The translations under genes were made by a program, and so were the position numbers. A DNA stretch of 64,000 nt, taken from positions 744,001-808,000 of the forward strand of contig NZ_CP019788.1 in assembly GCF_002022665.1 (NCBI RefSeq), given 5' to 3'. This document shows positions 1 through 11,285 of this stretch, piece after piece (the stretch's first letter is position 1; the number at the start of each line of letters is the position of its first letter). The notes below the pieces were generated by a model that worked only from the letters and a program-made list of their open reading frames with translations, made no database searches and was not told the origin of the DNA. Source of the DNA: Bartonella sp. JB63. GTDB lineage: Bacteria > Pseudomonadota > Alphaproteobacteria > Rhizobiales > Rhizobiaceae.

Positions 1-1761
1 TTGATACGCCATGATTGCGCCCATGTTTTAGCTGAAGCAGTACAAGAGCTTTTTCCTGAAACGCAAGTTACAATCGGTCCAGTTATTGAAAACGGTTTTT
101 ATTATGATTTTGCACGTAAACAACCTTTTACATTAGATGACCTCACTATCATTGAAAAAAAAATGCGTGAAATTATTCAACGAAATCAACCTTTTAGAAA
201 AGAAATTTGGTCTCGTGAAAAAGCTAAAAAGATTTTTTTTGAAAAAAATGAACTCTATAAAATCGAGCTTATTGATGCTGTCCCTGATGATCAAGATTTG
301 AAAGTCTATTATCAAGGCGACTGGTTTGATCTTTGCCGTGGTCCGCATATGCAATCTACTGGACAAATTGGTAATGCATTCAAATTGATGAAAGTTGCAG
401 GTGCTTATTGGCGTGGTGATGCTAATAACCCTATGTTAACGAGAATTTATGGTACAGCATTTACTAATGAAAATGACTTAAAAGCCTATCTTCATATGCT
501 AGAAGAGACTGAAAAACGAGATCATCGCCGCTTAGGACGTGAAATGGATTTATTTCATTTTCAAGAGGAAAGTCCAGGAATGATTTTTTGGCATCCTAAA
601 GGTTGGAAAATGTTCCAAAATTTGATTAGTTACATGCGTCGTCGTCTCGATGATCATAAATATGCTGAAGTTCAGGCACCTCAAGTTCTTGATAAGTCAC
701 TTTGGGAAGTGTCAGGTCACTGGGAATGGTACAAAGAAAATATGTTCAAAACAATTCCAGTGGCTGATGATTGGAAGAATGAATATATTTATGCTCTTAA
801 ACCAATGAATTGTCCTGGCCATGTGCAGATCTTTAAACATGGTTTAAAATCTTACCGTGATTTGCCCATTAGACTAGCTGAATTTGGGCTTGTTCACCGT
901 TATGAGCCTTCAGGCTCTTTACATGGTCTTATGCGAGTACGTAGCTTTACACAAGATGATGCACATATTTTTTGCACTGAAGAACAATTAGCTGATGAAT
1001 GCCTTAATATTAATGATTTGATTTTATCAACCTATGCCGATTTTGGTTTTGAAGAAATTAGCCTTAAACTCTCAACACGCCCAGAAAAACGTGTTGGTTC
1101 AGATAAGTTATGGGACCATGCCGAAAATATCATGACATCTGTTCTTAAAACTATTGAGAAAAAATCTTCAGGGCGTATTAAAATAAGTATTCTTCCTGGT
1201 GAGGGTGCATTTTATGGACCAAAATTTGAATACACACTGAAAGATGCTATCGGTCGCGAATGGCAATGCGGAACAACGCAAGTAGACTTTAATTTACCTG
1301 AGCGCTTTGGAGCATTCTATATTGATAAGGATTCAGAAAAACGTCAGCCTGTTATGATCCATCGAGCTATTTTTGGATCAATGGAACGTTTTCTCGGTAT
1401 ATTAATCGAAAACTTTTCTGGTCATATACCGTTTTGGCTTGCGCCTCAACAGATTGTTGTGGCAACGATTACATCCGATGCAAATGAGTATGCAAAAAAA
1501 ATAACAGCAAAACTCAAAGCTATTGGTCTTTCAGTGATATTGGATTGCCGTAATGAAAAAATTAACTACAAAATACGTGAACATTCTTTACAAAAAATTC
1601 CTGTAATTTTAGTGTGTGGTAAACGCGAAGCTGAAACAAATAGTGTCAATATGCGCCGCTTAGGAAGTGTAGAGCAGACTTTTTTATCTATAGAAGAAGT
1701 GACTAAAAAATTACTAGATGAATCGACACCACCAGATTTATGTCGTTTAATCAACACCTGA
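1..1761 (+). CDS. thrS: Threonyl-tRNA synthetase, 3' part (5' end outside window)
   Basis: This class II aminoacyl-tRNA synthetase charges tRNA-Thr in the cytoplasm. The visible 586 residues begin inside the editing domain ([13 protein letters not shown], the HxxxH zinc-type motif of the N2 domain). The N-terminal TGS domain, normally about 60-70 residues, lies left of the window. Position 1 reads as TTG but is almost certainly an internal codon rather than the start. The catalytic core follows with MNCPGH, which carries the zinc-ligand Cys, then the motif 2 region [18 protein letters not shown] and the motif 3 region [14 protein letters not shown]-terminal anticodon-binding domain begins near IPFWLAPQQ. 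The next gene, merR, is convergent. Identity is certain; only the 5' end is missing. Confidence 0.97.
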   Translation: MIRHDCAHVLAEAVQELFPETQVTIGPVIENGFYYDFARKQPFTLDDLTIIEKKMREIIQRNQPFRKEIWSREKAKKIFFEKNELYKIELIDAVPDDQDLKVYYQGDWFDLCRGPHMQSTGQIGNAFKLMKVAGAYWRGDANNPMLTRIYGTAFTNENDLKAYLHMLEETEKRDHRRLGREMDLFHFQEESPGMIFWHPKGWKMFQNLISYMRRRLDDHKYAEVQAPQVLDKSLWEVSGHWEWYKENMFKTIPVADDWKNEYIYALKPMNCPGHVQIFKHGLKSYRDLPIRLAEFGLVHRYEPSGSLHGLMRVRSFTQDDAHIFCTEEQLADECLNINDLILSTYADFGFEEISLKLSTRPEKRVGSDKLWDHAENIMTSVLKTIEKKSSGRIKISILPGEGAFYGPKFEYTLKDAIGREWQCGTTQVDFNLPERFGAFYIDKDSEKRQPVMIHRAIFGSMERFLGILIENFSGHIPFWLAPQQIVVATITSDANEYAKKITAKLKAIGLSVILDCRNEKINYKIREHSLQKIPVILVCGKREAETNSVNMRRLGSVEQTFLSIEEVTKKLLDESTPPDLCRLINT

Positions 1762-1805
1762 TACTATAAACACAAAAAATACCACAAATTAATAATCGGT
1801 TATGA

Positions 1806-2309
1806 TTATCGAGCTTTGTCGAGAACGCGTTTACACTCAATTAACTCAAACAGTACTTCCTGCAATAATACTTTATCAGTTTTATCCCGATGATTATTAA
1901 TAGCACCAACCGATGCTTCCCCTTCACTCTTCATAAACCCCAAAAGCCCAAAAGCTGTCTTTTTTGACTTAGTTGGAACAGATTTGAATCCCTGTTCTGC
2001 ACATTTTTTTTCTATTACAACATTCATAGCATCAATATCACCATTACCAAGCGCAATAACAAAAGAAGAACCTTTCTCCTTTAAAATACGTTGTACACCT
2101 TTTATAGTATAACCCTGTCCGTAAAGTAATTGTTTGATACCATTGAGTAAATCAATATCATTAGGTCGATAATAACGACGCCCACCCCCACGTTTCAATG
2201 GTTTAATCTGACCAAACCGTGTTTCCCAGAATCTTAATACATGCTGCGGAATCCCCAACAAATCAGCCACTTCACTAATTGTGCGAAAAGCATCGGGGCT
2301 TTTATCCAT
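1806..2309 (-). CDS. MerR-family transcriptional regulator
   Basis: This is a DNA-binding regulator of 167 residues. The N-terminal MerR winged-helix is clear: [20 protein letters not shown] followed by [15 protein letters not shown]. The C-terminal half is variable and low in similarity, with no cysteine pattern suggesting a metal sensor. An upstream ATG at 2324 exists, but the ATG at 2309 has an AGG nine bases before it, and the family conventionally begins [16 protein letters not shown] therefore use 2309. It lies downstream of ihfA on the same strand, the usual order in Rhizobiales (plsX-fabH-ihfA-merR). Its targets cannot be seen from the sequence. Confidence 0.9.
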   Translation of the reverse strand: MDKSPDAFRTISEVADLLGIPQHVLRFWETRFGQIKPLKRGGGRRYYRPNDIDLLNGIKQLLYGQGYTIKGVQRILKEKGSSFVIALGNGDIDAMNVVIEKKCAEQGFKSVPTKSKKTAFGLLGFMKSEGEASVGAINNHRDKTDKVLLQEVLFELIECKRVLDKAR

Positions 2310-2414
2310 TTTATAATACCTCATCCTAAAATTACATCAATGATTTTATGGTTATTGATCAATTTAAGATTTCTTAATGAGATTGATCAGTTTAATAAAT
2401 ATAAAATTATTTAA

Positions 2415-2447
2415 CAAAAAACAAATATCTTAATAATGTTTATTTGT
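2415..2447 (-). terminator. Probable rho-independent terminator after ihfA
   Basis: An inverted repeat pairs ACAAATA (2421-2427) with TATTTGT (2441-2447) across a 13-base loop. Read on the minus strand, it is followed directly by a run of T residues, just past the ihfA stop codon. The stem is short and AT-only, so it would be a weak terminator. It would separate ihfA from merR at least partly. Confidence 0.45.
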
Positions 2448-2453
2448 ACAAAA

Positions 2454-2765
2454 TTATTTTCTTTTTGCACGATGTGTATCTAAAATTCTTTTCTTCAGAA
2501 CATTTGCAGCCTTGAATGTTACTACACGCCTTGGTGGGATGGACGCTTCAACCCCTGTTTTTGGATTTCGTCCAACTCGTTCATTTTTATTACGAACTTG
2601 AAAAGTCGCAAAAGAAGATAATTTAACCATTTCACCTTTGATAAGTGAATTGCAAATTTCATCCAATACTAACTCAACTAAATCAGCTGATTCAGTGTGT
2701 GACAAGCCCACTTTTCTACAAACAGCGCCAGCCAAATCTGCACGTGTTATTGTCTTACTTGTCAT
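2454..2765 (-). CDS. ihfA: Integration host factor subunit alpha
   Basis: IHF alpha is a small DNA-bending nucleoid protein that pairs with IHF beta. The sequence has the HU/IHF fold with the beta-arm signature [22 protein letters not shown] and a lysine/arginine-rich C-terminus (HRAKRK). GTG (2774), ATG (2771) and ATG (2765) are all possible starts. An AGG lies eight bases before the ATG at 2765, and [12 protein letters not shown] is the usual family N-terminus, giving 103 residues. It is followed by merR and preceded by fabH, all on the minus strand. Confidence 0.95.
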   Translation of the reverse strand: MTSKTITRADLAGAVCRKVGLSHTESADLVELVLDEICNSLIKGEMVKLSSFATFQVRNKNERVGRNPKTGVEASIPPRRVVTFKAANVLKKRILDTHRAKRK

Positions 2766-2840
2766 TATCATCACCTATTTAAATATTAAAAATTACAAAG
2801 AAATTTATACGTTTCATTTAAATATGATCAAGTGGCCAAC

Positions 2841-3812
2841 TTACCAGCGGATAAGAATCGCTCCCCATGTAAAACCTCCACCCATAGCTTCTAGCATAAT
2901 AAGATCTCCTTTTTTAATTCTTCCATCTTGAACAGCAGTTGCTAAAGCTAGTGGTACCGAAGCTGCAGATGTATTACCATGCTGATCAATGGTAATGACA
3001 ATCCGGTCTTTTGTGATTCCTAACTTTTTAGCTGATGCCTCAATAATACGTTTATTAGCTTGATGAGGCACAAACCAATCTAATTGAGAAGGCTTCATCT
3101 CAACAGCTGCAAAACAATCATCAACGACATCAGTTATTATATTAACTGCATGTTTAAAGACCTCCCGTCCTTCCATACGTAAATAACCTGTTGTTTGTGT
3201 TGTTGAAGGACCACCATCAACGTACAGCTTATCAGCATATTCACCATCAGAACGCAATTTAGCAGATAATATACCATAATCAGCAGAAGTACCTTCAAAT
3301 TTTTTTGCTTCTAAAATAGCTGCGCCTGAACCATCACCAAATAAAATACATGTTGTACGATCTTGCCAATCTAAAATTCGAGAAAATGTATCAGATCCAA
3401 TCACTAAAATCCTCTTAGCTGCTCCACAGCGCAGATAAGCATCTCCTGTTACCAAAGCAAAAATAAAACCAGAGCAGACAGCTTGAATATCAAAGGCAAA
3501 GCCATGTTTCATTCCCAAAGCCCACTGAATTTCAACAGCAGAAGCAGGGAAAGTACGGTTAGGTGTTGAAGTTGCTAGAATAATACAATCAATATCTTTT
3601 ACTGTCATACCAGAATTTATCAGAGCTGCTTGCGCAGCTTTTATTCCTAAAGAAACGGTAGTTTCATTATCAGTAGCAATATAACGTTGACGAATTCCTG
3701 TGCGTTGAACAATCCACGAATCAGATGTTTTAACCAACTTCGCAATCTCATCATTCGATAAGCTTTTTTTTGGTAAGGCGCTTCCTACACCACAAATAAC
3801 TGATCGAATCAT
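2841..3812 (-). CDS. fabH: Beta-ketoacyl-ACP synthase III
   Basis: FabH condenses acetyl-CoA with malonyl-ACP to start type II fatty acid synthesis. The catalytic triad can be read: Cys113 in DIQAVCSGF, His in [10 protein letters not shown], and Asn in QHGNTSAAS. Length (323 residues) is normal. The ATG at 3812 is preceded by an AAGGAG. It lies 49 bases downstream of plsX, and the pair is co-transcribed in most alphaproteobacteria, coupling phospholipid and fatty acid initiation. Confidence 0.97.
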   Translation of the reverse strand: MIRSVICGVGSALPKKSLSNDEIAKLVKTSDSWIVQRTGIRQRYIATDNETTVSLGIKAAQAALINSGMTVKDIDCIILATSTPNRTFPASAVEIQWALGMKHGFAFDIQAVCSGFIFALVTGDAYLRCGAAKRILVIGSDTFSRILDWQDRTTCILFGDGSGAAILEAKKFEGTSADYGILSAKLRSDGEYADKLYVDGGPSTTQTTGYLRMEGREVFKHAVNIITDVVDDCFAAVEMKPSQLDWFVPHQANKRIIEASAKKLGITKDRIVITIDQHGNTSAASVPLALATAVQDGRIKKGDLIMLEAMGGGFTWGAILIRW

Positions 3813-3861
3813 GTCTCCTTAACCTTCTCCTGAAGCTTCTTCTTTATATTGCGAATACTTA

Positions 3862-4932
3862 TCATACTACCTCCATATTCATTACAGCCTCACCTTCATC
3901 ATCCAAAAGTGATGCTTTGCTCTCATGAAAGAGTCGTAAATCTGTGGCTATTTCTTTTAAGAGTCCATTACTCACCATTTCATAACCAACACGAATAGCA
4001 GAAGCAAAACCGCTAGCGGTAGCACCACCATGACTTTTTATAACAATACCATTTAAGCCTAAAAGAACACCACCATTAAACCTATCGGGATCCATTTTAT
4101 GTTTCAATTTACGAAAAGCACTTCGTGATATAAGGTAACCAAAATATGAAAAAATAGAACTACGCATAGTAACATTTAAGAGTTCCACTATCTGTCGCGC
4201 AGTTCCTTCTGCAACCTTTAAAGCAATATTACCAGAAAATCCCTCAGTAACAACAACATCAATGGTTCCTTTTCCAATATCATTTCCTTCAATAAATCCT
4301 TTATATTCTAAACCATCTAATTGGACTTTATGTAATATTATTCCTGCTTTCTTTATTTCATCCAAGCCTTTAACCGCTTCTACTCCCACATTTAATAACC
4401 CAACGCTTGGTTTTTCAATATTATATAAAACCCGGAACATTCCAGCACCCATAACTGCTAAATCAACCAACTGACTAGCAGATGCACCAATTGTCGCACC
4501 AATATCTAAAACAATACTCTCACCACGAAGAGTTGGCCAAACACCAGCAATACCAGGACGTTCAGCTTCTGCCATCATTTTTAAACAAAAATAAGACATT
4601 GCCATAAGTGCACCAGTATTACCAGCAGAAACACAAGCATCAGCCTCGCCATTTTTTACGGCTTCAATCGCATGCCACATTGATGATTTACCACGTCCAG
4701 TACGAAGCGCTTGGCTTGGTTTTTCATCCATGCGTGTATAACCTTCTGTAGGATAAAAGCATGACGCTGCAACCAAGTGAGGGTATTTTTTTAAAATCGG
4801 TTCAACAACTTCACCTACGCCATAAAACAAAAAATGAATATTTGGCAAATATTTCTTAGCAATTGCAGCCCCCGCAAGAGTAACTTCTGGACCATAATCA
4901 CCGCCCATTACATCCACAGAAATTTTAATCAC
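3862..4932 (-). CDS. plsX: Phosphate acyltransferase PlsX
   Basis: PlsX makes acyl-phosphate from acyl-ACP for the PlsY acyltransferase, the first step of phospholipid synthesis at the inner membrane. The 356-residue protein has the family N-terminus [16 protein letters not shown] and the conserved [10 protein letters not shown] and [12 protein letters not shown] segments. The start is GTG at 4932, with AGGA eight bases upstream. It sits between the DUF177 gene and fabH in a conserved order. No defects are seen. Confidence 0.96.
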   Translation of the reverse strand: MIKISVDVMGGDYGPEVTLAGAAIAKKYLPNIHFLFYGVGEVVEPILKKYPHLVAASCFYPTEGYTRMDEKPSQALRTGRGKSSMWHAIEAVKNGEADACVSAGNTGALMAMSYFCLKMMAEAERPGIAGVWPTLRGESIVLDIGATIGASASQLVDLAVMGAGMFRVLYNIEKPSVGLLNVGVEAVKGLDEIKKAGIILHKVQLDGLEYKGFIEGNDIGKGTIDVVVTEGFSGNIALKVAEGTARQIVELLNVTMRSSIFSYFGYLISRSAFRKLKHKMDPDRFNGGVLLGLNGIVIKSHGGATASGFASAIRVGYEMVSNGLLKEIATDLRLFHESKASLLDDEGEAVMNMEVV

Positions 4933-5072
4933 GCTTTTTATCCTATATCTTTAATTCACATCGCAACTGCTTGCTATCAAACAATTATAAAATTATCGCT
5001 ACAACTTCTTCTTAAAAAGAACTGTTTTTATACCAACATACAATAAACAATTTCTTTTTATATGATTTACAA

Positions 5073-5630
5073 TCACTTCCACTTTTTCAAAATAGAAAAG
5101 GGTGACGAATTTTGTTTAGCTTTTTCCAAATTTTTAATCATACCTAGATTAATCCCTTCTTTGCGTGGATAATGATTAATTGATAACTCTAGAAATTCTT
5201 CCATGATTGCACCAATATCAATCTTATCACCATCAAACACCTCTGGTATATCTGGCCCCTCCGCATCTAAAAATAATTCGCCAGTATCCTCGGATATTTT
5301 AGGTTTAACCAAATCTGAATCTTCAGGAACAAAGACAATATTAATATTCTCATAGATAATATCTTCCAGAGGTTCTAATGTAATAACACATAATTGTATT
5401 ATACTTGCTTGTAATAAACCTTTTACACGTACTCCGCGTTTTTTCCATGGTAAAATACAAAATTCTCCCTCAAAAAATTTTATATCAACTAAATTGTGAT
5501 TCTTAGCCAAATATGCACATTCCTGCTGATCTGCGCAAATATGGACCTTTATTCCTTTTATAGGTAATGAGCGCACTGATACTAGATAAGTTAAAGTAAA
5601 TTCCATTTGAGAAATACTTGAAACAGCCAT
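5073..5630 (-). CDS. DUF177 (YceD-like) protein
   Basis: This 185-residue protein belongs to the YceD/DUF177 family, whose members are linked with 23S rRNA metabolism in bacteria and plastids (family knowledge). The visible family feature is the central CVITLEPL segment followed by an acidic stretch (LFLDAEGPDIPEVFDGDKIDIG) and a C-terminal helix region. A TTG at 5642 is possible, but the ATG at 5630 has GGAG six bases upstream and is preferred. It lies upstream of plsX on the same strand and is divergent from bamE. Confidence 0.88.
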   Translation of the reverse strand: MAVSSISQMEFTLTYLVSVRSLPIKGIKVHICADQQECAYLAKNHNLVDIKFFEGEFCILPWKKRGVRVKGLLQASIIQLCVITLEPLEDIIYENINIVFVPEDSDLVKPKISEDTGELFLDAEGPDIPEVFDGDKIDIGAIMEEFLELSINHYPRKEGINLGMIKNLEKAKQNSSPFSILKKWK

Positions 5631-5833
5631 TAGAAACTCCAAAAAGTAAATAGATTATATTATACTGTGTTTTCTATTTGACCAGATTATATTTTATGAA
5701 ATTTCTTCTTTTCTAAAGAAACTCTATATGTCATTATAATATAAGGAAATTAACGTAAGATATGGTGAATGATATTAAATCAAAAGTTTAAGAAAAACTT
5801 GAGGTCACATTTCATCATACATTATAATTATAA

Positions 5834-6373
5834 ATGGAGATATCATTGTTTGAAATACCCTACATAATAAACTTAACTAAACGTAAATTATTGATTGGCC
5901 TCTCAATAGCAAGCGTAATGGGAATTGCAGGTTGTGATTCAATTATTCCTTTAAGCTCAAATCAGATATATAATTCTCTCAATTCGAGCCAAATATATCA
6001 AGAAGGTTATATTCTTGACAAAAATGCCCTTGATTCTGTTGCTGTAGGTTCGAGTCAAGAACAAGTTCTTTTAGCTTTAGGATCTCCCTCTCTAAAAACA
6101 AATTATGATAATGAGATTTTCTATTATATTTCACAAACTAGATATAGAAAAATGCGATTTATGAAGACCAAAATTACCGACCGTAAAGTTTTGGCTATTT
6201 ATTTTAACAAAAATCGTCAAGTTACAAAAATAGCAAATTATGGTCTACAGGATGGGAAAATTTTTGACTTTATTACACAGACGACACCAACCGGTGGCAA
6301 TGATCAACCATTTTTGATCCAGCTTATCAAAGGCGCTCCAGATCCTAATGATGATCCGATTGTAAGTCATTAG
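5834..6373 (+). CDS. bamE: Outer membrane assembly lipoprotein BamE (SmpA/OmlA)
   Basis: BamE is a small periplasmic lipoprotein that supports BamA in inserting beta-barrel proteins. A positively charged N-region (TKRKLL), a hydrophobic segment and the lipobox IAGC give lipidated Cys34. The mature part shows the SmpA/OmlA fold motif VAVGSSQEQVLLALGSPS followed by the FYYISQTR strand. The 179-residue length is usual for alphaproteobacterial members. The start at 5834 has no good ribosome-binding site, and a slightly later start is possible. It is divergent from DUF177; bamA itself lies at the far right of the window. Confidence 0.9.
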   Translation: MEISLFEIPYIINLTKRKLLIGLSIASVMGIAGCDSIIPLSSNQIYNSLNSSQIYQEGYILDKNALDSVAVGSSQEQVLLALGSPSLKTNYDNEIFYYISQTRYRKMRFMKTKITDRKVLAIYFNKNRQVTKIANYGLQDGKIFDFITQTTPTGGNDQPFLIQLIKGAPDPNDDPIVSH

Positions 6374-6394
6374 TTTTTTAAGAATATTCAATTT

Positions 6395-6422
6395 AAATCC
6401 CGATAGTACCGGGATTTTATCG
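6395..6422 (+). terminator. Terminator hairpin between bamE and nusB
   Basis: A perfect 8-base inverted repeat, AAATCCCG (6395-6402) and CGGGATTT (6410-6417), has a 7-base loop and is followed by a short T-rich stretch. It lies between convergent bamE and nusB. Runs of A and T on its two sides mean it could work in both directions. Confidence 0.7.
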
Positions 6423-6426
6423 TTAT

Positions 6427-6897
6427 TTAGCAGCGAATTTCCTTTGCTATACTGTCAAGAACTGCATTGACAAGCCTCGGTTCATCACTTTCAAAAAAAG
6501 CTTTTGCTATATCGACATATTCATTCATAATAACAGCAACAGGCACATTTTTGCGGTTTATTAACTCCCATAAACCTGCGCGTAAAATTGCCCGTAATGT
6601 AGAATCAAGCCGTGAGAGCGCCCATTCTTCAGAAAGTTTTTGATGAAGCATAGGATCAAGCTGTTTTTGATCTTTTACAACACCAACAATAATAGAACGA
6701 AACCATTGAAAATCAGCATCAAGATACTGATCACCATCAATATTTTTTCCTAAACGATAAGCTTCATATTCAGCTATTATTTCTATAATGCCAGTGCCAA
6801 CTATATCCATTTGATAAAGTGCTTGCACAGCAGCGAGCCTTGCTGCTCCTCGTTTATTAGCTAAACGTAGAGAATCCTTGCTTTTTATATCAGCCAT
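6427..6897 (-). CDS. nusB: Transcription antitermination factor NusB
   Basis: NusB binds boxA RNA with NusE (S10) and promotes antitermination of rRNA operons. The 156-residue protein has the all-helical NusB pattern: [16 protein letters not shown] at the N-terminus, then [16 protein letters not shown] and [27 protein letters not shown]. It starts two bases after the ribH stop, as expected for translational coupling at the end of the riboflavin operon. Confidence 0.96.
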   Translation of the reverse strand: MADIKSKDSLRLANKRGAARLAAVQALYQMDIVGTGIIEIIAEYEAYRLGKNIDGDQYLDADFQWFRSIIVGVVKDQKQLDPMLHQKLSEEWALSRLDSTLRAILRAGLWELINRKNVPVAVIMNEYVDIAKAFFESDEPRLVNAVLDSIAKEIRC

Positions 6898-6899
6898 AT

Positions 6900-7358
6900 T
6901 TAATGATTATCTCCAAATTTCTTCTTTAGAGCAATCATACATAAAGCAGCTTGAGCAGCAAAACCACCTTTATTCGTTTCATTGTTTCTCACACGATCCC
7001 ATGCTTGAAATTCATTTTCAACGGTCAAAATGCCATTGCCAATAGCCAATTGTTGATAAACAGTTAAATCCATCAATGCGCGACAAGAATTATTAGCCAC
7101 AATTTCAAAATGATATGTTTCACCTCGAATAATACAACCAAGCGCTATATAACCATCATAGCATACTTCGTTATTTTTTTCAGCAATGGATATTGCCCCT
7201 GGAATTTCTAAAGCTCCTGGAACAGTTACAATATCGTAACTCACTTCAGCATTTTGCAAAACACTAACCGCACCTGCAAGAAGAGAGTGGGAAATTTTAT
7301 CATAAAAACGCGCTTCAACAATCAAAACATGCAATTTTTTATGTGTATTTTTTGTCAT
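6900..7358 (-). CDS. ribH: 6,7-dimethyl-8-ribityllumazine synthase
   Basis: Lumazine synthase condenses the pyrimidinedione product with dihydroxybutanone phosphate in riboflavin synthesis. The 152-residue length is typical. [12 protein letters not shown] and [15 protein letters not shown] carry the substrate-binding residues, including the conserved His. [16 protein letters not shown] matches the usual C-terminal segment. It lies in the nrdR-ribD-ribE-ribH-nusB run. An 80-base gap separates it from ribE, and I see no FMN riboswitch there. Confidence 0.96.
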   Translation of the reverse strand: MTKNTHKKLHVLIVEARFYDKISHSLLAGAVSVLQNAEVSYDIVTVPGALEIPGAISIAEKNNEVCYDGYIALGCIIRGETYHFEIVANNSCRALMDLTVYQQLAIGNGILTVENEFQAWDRVRNNETNKGGFAAQAALCMIALKKKFGDNH

Positions 7359-7438
7359 ATAGCTCCCATCAGAAAATTAATAAAGAAACTTAAAATTACA
7401 CAATCTCAAGTCTAAGAAAAATATAATAATTTTCCATC

Positions 7439-8056
7439 TTATTTATTTTTCATTTTAAAACCTGAAAGTCTAGCTACATAACGAGCCAATTGATCAACTT
7501 CTAAATTTACCTGATCTCCAATTTTAGCTTGTCCCCATGTTGTCATCTTAAGCGTATGACGGATAATAAGAACATCAAAAATATTATCTTCAACATAATT
7601 AACAGTTAGTGATGTTCCATTAAGTGCAATAGAACCTTTTTCTGCAATAAAGGGAGCTAATTGCATTGGAACTTGTAAATGAAAACGAGTCGAATCACCT
7701 TCATTTTTTTTGTCAATAATCTCAGCTAGACCATCGATATGGCCAAAAACCAGATGTCCCCCCATTTCATCACCAAGCCGTAACGAACGCTCTAAATTAA
7801 CAAAAGTTCCTTTTGTCCATTGTGTAAGATTAGTCAAACACAGCGCTTCTTCCCATGCCTCAACAGCAAACAAATGAGTAGTTGTAGATTTTAGTGCACG
7901 CTCAACAATTGTCAAACAAATACCTGAACATGCAATTGATGTGCCTATTTTTAAACTCTCGACATCATAATGAGTAGAAATATTTAAACGTATTCCTTGC
8001 TTTAAAGGTTGAATATCTTCAACACAACCAATATCCGTTATGATCCCCGTGAACAT
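7439..8056 (-). CDS. ribE: Riboflavin synthase alpha subunit
   Basis: Riboflavin synthase dismutates two lumazine molecules to riboflavin. The sequence shows two tandem lumazine-binding repeats. The first begins [13 protein letters not shown], with SIACSGICLTIV. The second covers GHLVFGHIDGLAEI and SIALNGTSLTVN. The 205-residue length is normal. Its start overlaps the end of ribD by 19 bases, indicating coupling. Confidence 0.95.
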   Translation of the reverse strand: MFTGIITDIGCVEDIQPLKQGIRLNISTHYDVESLKIGTSIACSGICLTIVERALKSTTTHLFAVEAWEEALCLTNLTQWTKGTFVNLERSLRLGDEMGGHLVFGHIDGLAEIIDKKNEGDSTRFHLQVPMQLAPFIAEKGSIALNGTSLTVNYVEDNIFDVLIIRHTLKMTTWGQAKIGDQVNLEVDQLARYVARLSGFKMKNK

Positions 8057-9165
8057 AATATCTTACGCCTCCATTTGTACAAACAGTCATTTCCCAGCAT
8101 TCTCATTTCAATTTCATTAAACTCTGAAAGATAAGATTCAAAATAAGGAGCCTTAATTCGATCTTCTCCTAAAATAATCGGCGCATAAAAACATATCAAA
8201 CGATCCACACAACCAGAACTTAAAAATATTTCTCCTGTCTTTGCTCCTCCCTCAAGTAAAACACTATTGATTTTACGCTGATAAAGTAACTTTAAAATAG
8301 TAAGAGGCGGTATCAAATTATTGTTAGCTTCCTCCACTGAATATACAGTTACACCGTATTGTTCTAAAATTATTTTTTTTCTTCTTTTCGAAAGAACTGT
8401 ACCACAAATCACCCATGTTGGGATATTCGCTGCAGTTTGCACGACTTTTGCATCAAGAGGAATACATAAATTTTTATCTAAAATAACACGTATAGGTGAA
8501 CGCATTTCAAGTCCTGGCAAACGACAATCTAATTGTGGATCGTCTGCTAATATAGTACCAATACCAACCATAATAACATCATTTTGAGCACGAAGAATAT
8601 GAGTTTGTGCGCGAGAAATTTCTCCACTAATCTCTACATTATTTTGCCCTTTTTTGCCTACACCATTATCTGCGGAAATAGCCATTTTTAAAGTGACTTC
8701 ACAACGCTGCAATTTCTTTACACATAAATAAGCACTTAATGTTTCAAAAGCCTCTTCAGCCAAAACTCCTTCAACAACTTCAATACCCGCTGCACGTAAA
8801 AGAGCAATACCACGACCATACACTCGCTGATCAGGATCAGAAAGAGCAATAACAACTCGAGCAATACCTGCACTTATAAGTGCATTAACACATGGTGGAG
8901 CTTTTCCATAATGTGAACACGGCTCCAAAGTGATATAGGCAGTCGCACCATGGGCTAAAGAACCAGCCATCAGTAAAGCTTGCACTTCGGCATGAGGTCT
9001 TCCCTGAACAGCAGTCACACCATAACCAACAATAGATGCGTCTGTCTCACTATTTTTTACAATTAATGCACCAACAGAAGGATTTTCACCCGTAAGACCA
9101 ATATGACGTTCTGCTAAGCGAATAGCAGCAGCCATAAATCGATTATCTTGTGCCTCTTTACTCAT
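8038..9165 (-). CDS. ribD: Bifunctional riboflavin deaminase/reductase RibD
   Basis: RibD performs the second and third steps of riboflavin synthesis: deamination of the pyrimidine ring, then NADPH-dependent reduction of the ribosyl side chain. The N-terminal deaminase has PHAEVQALL and [11 protein letters not shown], giving the zinc ligands and catalytic Glu. The C-terminal reductase starts near [16 protein letters not shown]. The ATG at 9165 is preferred to the TTG at 9168. It overlaps the nrdR stop by eight bases, so initiation is probably coupled, because no strong ribosome-binding site is visible. Confidence 0.95.
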   Translation of the reverse strand: MSKEAQDNRFMAAAIRLAERHIGLTGENPSVGALIVKNSETDASIVGYGVTAVQGRPHAEVQALLMAGSLAHGATAYITLEPCSHYGKAPPCVNALISAGIARVVIALSDPDQRVYGRGIALLRAAGIEVVEGVLAEEAFETLSAYLCVKKLQRCEVTLKMAISADNGVGKKGQNNVEISGEISRAQTHILRAQNDVIMVGIGTILADDPQLDCRLPGLEMRSPIRVILDKNLCIPLDAKVVQTAANIPTWVICGTVLSKRRKKIILEQYGVTVYSVEEANNNLIPPLTILKLLYQRKINSVLLEGGAKTGEIFLSSGCVDRLICFYAPIILGEDRIKAPYFESYLSEFNEIEMRMLGNDCLYKWRRKILCSRGS

Positions 9166-9640
9166 CAAAACAAGATTCTATATCAGTTGCACCTTTTGAT
9201 AATTCGTCTATCACATTATGAAAATCACTCGCATTACGAAAATCGCGATATACAGAAGCAAAACGAATATAAGCAATAGCATCAATACCTTTTAAAGATT
9301 CCATCACAAGATGACCAATTTTTTCTGAAGGAATCTCAGGCTCTCCCAAACTTTCAAGCTGGCGCACAATACCGGAAATCGCTTGTTCAATATACTCAGG
9401 ATCAATATCACGCTTACGTACTGCTATATTAACCGACCGCATTAATTTATCACGATCGAACAACTCACACCGACCACTTTTTTTTAGAACAAAAAGTTCA
9501 CGTAGTTGAACACGTTCAAAAGTTGTAAAACGACCACCACAAACAGAACATACACGTCGACGACGAATGACTGTTGCCTCTTCCGTAGGACGTGAATCTT
9601 TAACCTGTGTATCTTCACATTGACAATAAGGGCAACGCAT
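9158..9640 (-). CDS. nrdR: Transcriptional repressor NrdR
   Basis: NrdR is a zinc-ribbon, ATP-cone repressor of ribonucleotide reductase genes. Four zinc ligands are in place: Cys3, Cys6, Cys31 and Cys34. The arginine-rich RRRR precedes the second pair. The ATP-cone follows from about residue 49 ([20 protein letters not shown]). Length of 160 residues is standard. It sits 12 bases after glyA and upstream of ribD, a common alphaproteobacterial arrangement. Confidence 0.97.
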   Translation of the reverse strand: MRCPYCQCEDTQVKDSRPTEEATVIRRRRVCSVCGGRFTTFERVQLRELFVLKKSGRCELFDRDKLMRSVNIAVRKRDIDPEYIEQAISGIVRQLESLGEPEIPSEKIGHLVMESLKGIDAIAYIRFASVYRDFRNASDFHNVIDELSKGATDIESCFDE

Positions 9641-9652
9641 CTTTTCTAAACC

Positions 9653-10966
9653 TCAACAAGAACTCAAATAAGAATAAAGAGGAAATTTACTTACCATAGC
9701 ATTTACCTTCTTTTTGACAGCCATTTCAACTGAAGTATTATTTCCATCGCTTTGTGCCAAACTAAGACCATCAAGAACCTCTGCAATGAAATTTCCAATT
9801 TGAGTAAACTCACTTTCTGTAAAACCACGTGTTGTTGCTGCAGGTGTACCCAAACGAATCCCTGAAGTTATCGATGGCTTCTCGGGATCAAATGGAATAC
9901 TATTTTTGTTGCAAATAATATTAGCGCGCCCCAAAGCTTGCTCTGCCGCCTTTCCTGTTATATTTTTAGAACGCAAATCTATTAAAAATAGATGATTGTC
10001 TGTACCACCAGAAACAATATTAAAACCATTATTTTTTAAACTTTCTGCTAAAGTTTTAGCATTAACAACTACATTAGCAATATAATCTTTGAAAGCAGGT
10101 TGCAAAGCCTCTTTCAATGCAACAGCCTTAGCTGCAATAACATGCATTAAAGGGCCACCTTGAAGACCGGGAAAAACTGCCATATTAATTTTTTTGGCTA
10201 AGACTTCATCATTCGTCAATATCATACCACCATGGGGACCGCGTAATGATTTATGCGTTGTAGTAGTTACAACATGAGCATATGGTACAGGCGAAGGGTG
10301 AACATCACCAGCAACTAAACCTGCAATATGAGCCATATCAACCATCAAATACGCTCCAATTTCATCTGCAATTTCACGAAACCATTTCCAATCCCATACG
10401 CGTGAGTAAGCCGATCCACCTGCTAAAATAAGCTTTGGCTTATGCTCTTTTGCCAAACGCTCTACCTCCTCCATATCCAGAAGTTGATCTTCTTGACGCA
10501 CACCATAAGAAACAACATTAAACCATTTGCCTGACATATTAACGGGTGAACCATGAGTGAGATGACCACCAGAATTCAAATCCAGCCCCATAAATGTATC
10601 ACCGGGCTGAAGCAAGGCTAAAAATACAGCTTGATTCATTTGGCTACCAGAATTAGGCTGAACATTTACAAAAGCTGCATCAAAAAGCTTTTTTGCTCGT
10701 TCAATTGCTAATTCTTCAACCAAATCAACAAAATGACAACCACCATAATAACGTTTTCCTGGATAACCCTCTGCGTACTTATTGGTCAAAATCGATCCCT
10801 GTGCTTCAAGAACTGCCCTTGAAACAATATTTTCTGAGGCGATTAATTCAATCTCATAGCGCTGACGTTGAAGCTCACCATTGATTGCATCAAACATTAC
10901 AGAATCAGCAACTTGTAAACTATCATTAAAAAAACATTCATGCAGATCATTTGCTGGCTTGGTCAT
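9653..10966 (-). CDS. glyA: Serine hydroxymethyltransferase
   Basis: SHMT is a PLP enzyme that interconverts serine and glycine while loading one-carbon units on tetrahydrofolate. The PLP lysine lies in [26 protein letters not shown] and [14 protein letters not shown] near the N-terminus are characteristic. The 437 residues match the family. The ATG at 10966 is the first of the nrdR-rib-nusB run. Confidence 0.97.
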   Translation of the reverse strand: MTKPANDLHECFFNDSLQVADSVMFDAINGELQRQRYEIELIASENIVSRAVLEAQGSILTNKYAEGYPGKRYYGGCHFVDLVEELAIERAKKLFDAAFVNVQPNSGSQMNQAVFLALLQPGDTFMGLDLNSGGHLTHGSPVNMSGKWFNVVSYGVRQEDQLLDMEEVERLAKEHKPKLILAGGSAYSRVWDWKWFREIADEIGAYLMVDMAHIAGLVAGDVHPSPVPYAHVVTTTTHKSLRGPHGGMILTNDEVLAKKINMAVFPGLQGGPLMHVIAAKAVALKEALQPAFKDYIANVVVNAKTLAESLKNNGFNIVSGGTDNHLFLIDLRSKNITGKAAEQALGRANIICNKNSIPFDPEKPSITSGIRLGTPAATTRGFTESEFTQIGNFIAEVLDGLSLAQSDGNNTSVEMAVKKKVNAMVSKFPLYSYLSSC

Positions 10967-11285
10967 AAATATGTCCTAACATTAAAATTAAAGTAATAGA
11001 AGGTAACACAGCAAATCTTATAGACAAAATCTTTTGAAAAATTTAAATTTAAAACTGTAAATACAGTAAGAATTCAGCCTATGCTTTTGTTATTTTAAGA
11101 AATAAACGCTATCTTCACAAAAATAAATAATGCACAAATTACATGCTAAAACTTATATACGTAATTTATTACACCCTTTTCAAACAGGAAAAATAATAAG
11201 CTGTAGTTCTAAGATATCCAATCATTTATTGAATATGATATTAAAAGCTAGACCTAACAGAAAAAATTGAATTTAAGGATAACGG
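10967..11285. other. Intergenic region between glyA and argC
   Basis: This 319-base AT-rich gap between divergent genes should contain the promoters of both. I see no riboswitch, RNA gene, repeat or coding remnant. Confidence 0.5.

Noticed and set aside
6900-8056. Possible FMN riboswitch in the riboflavin operon
   Set aside because: The gap upstream of ribH (7359-7438) is only 80 bases and lacks the conserved RFN core, and the other rib genes overlap.
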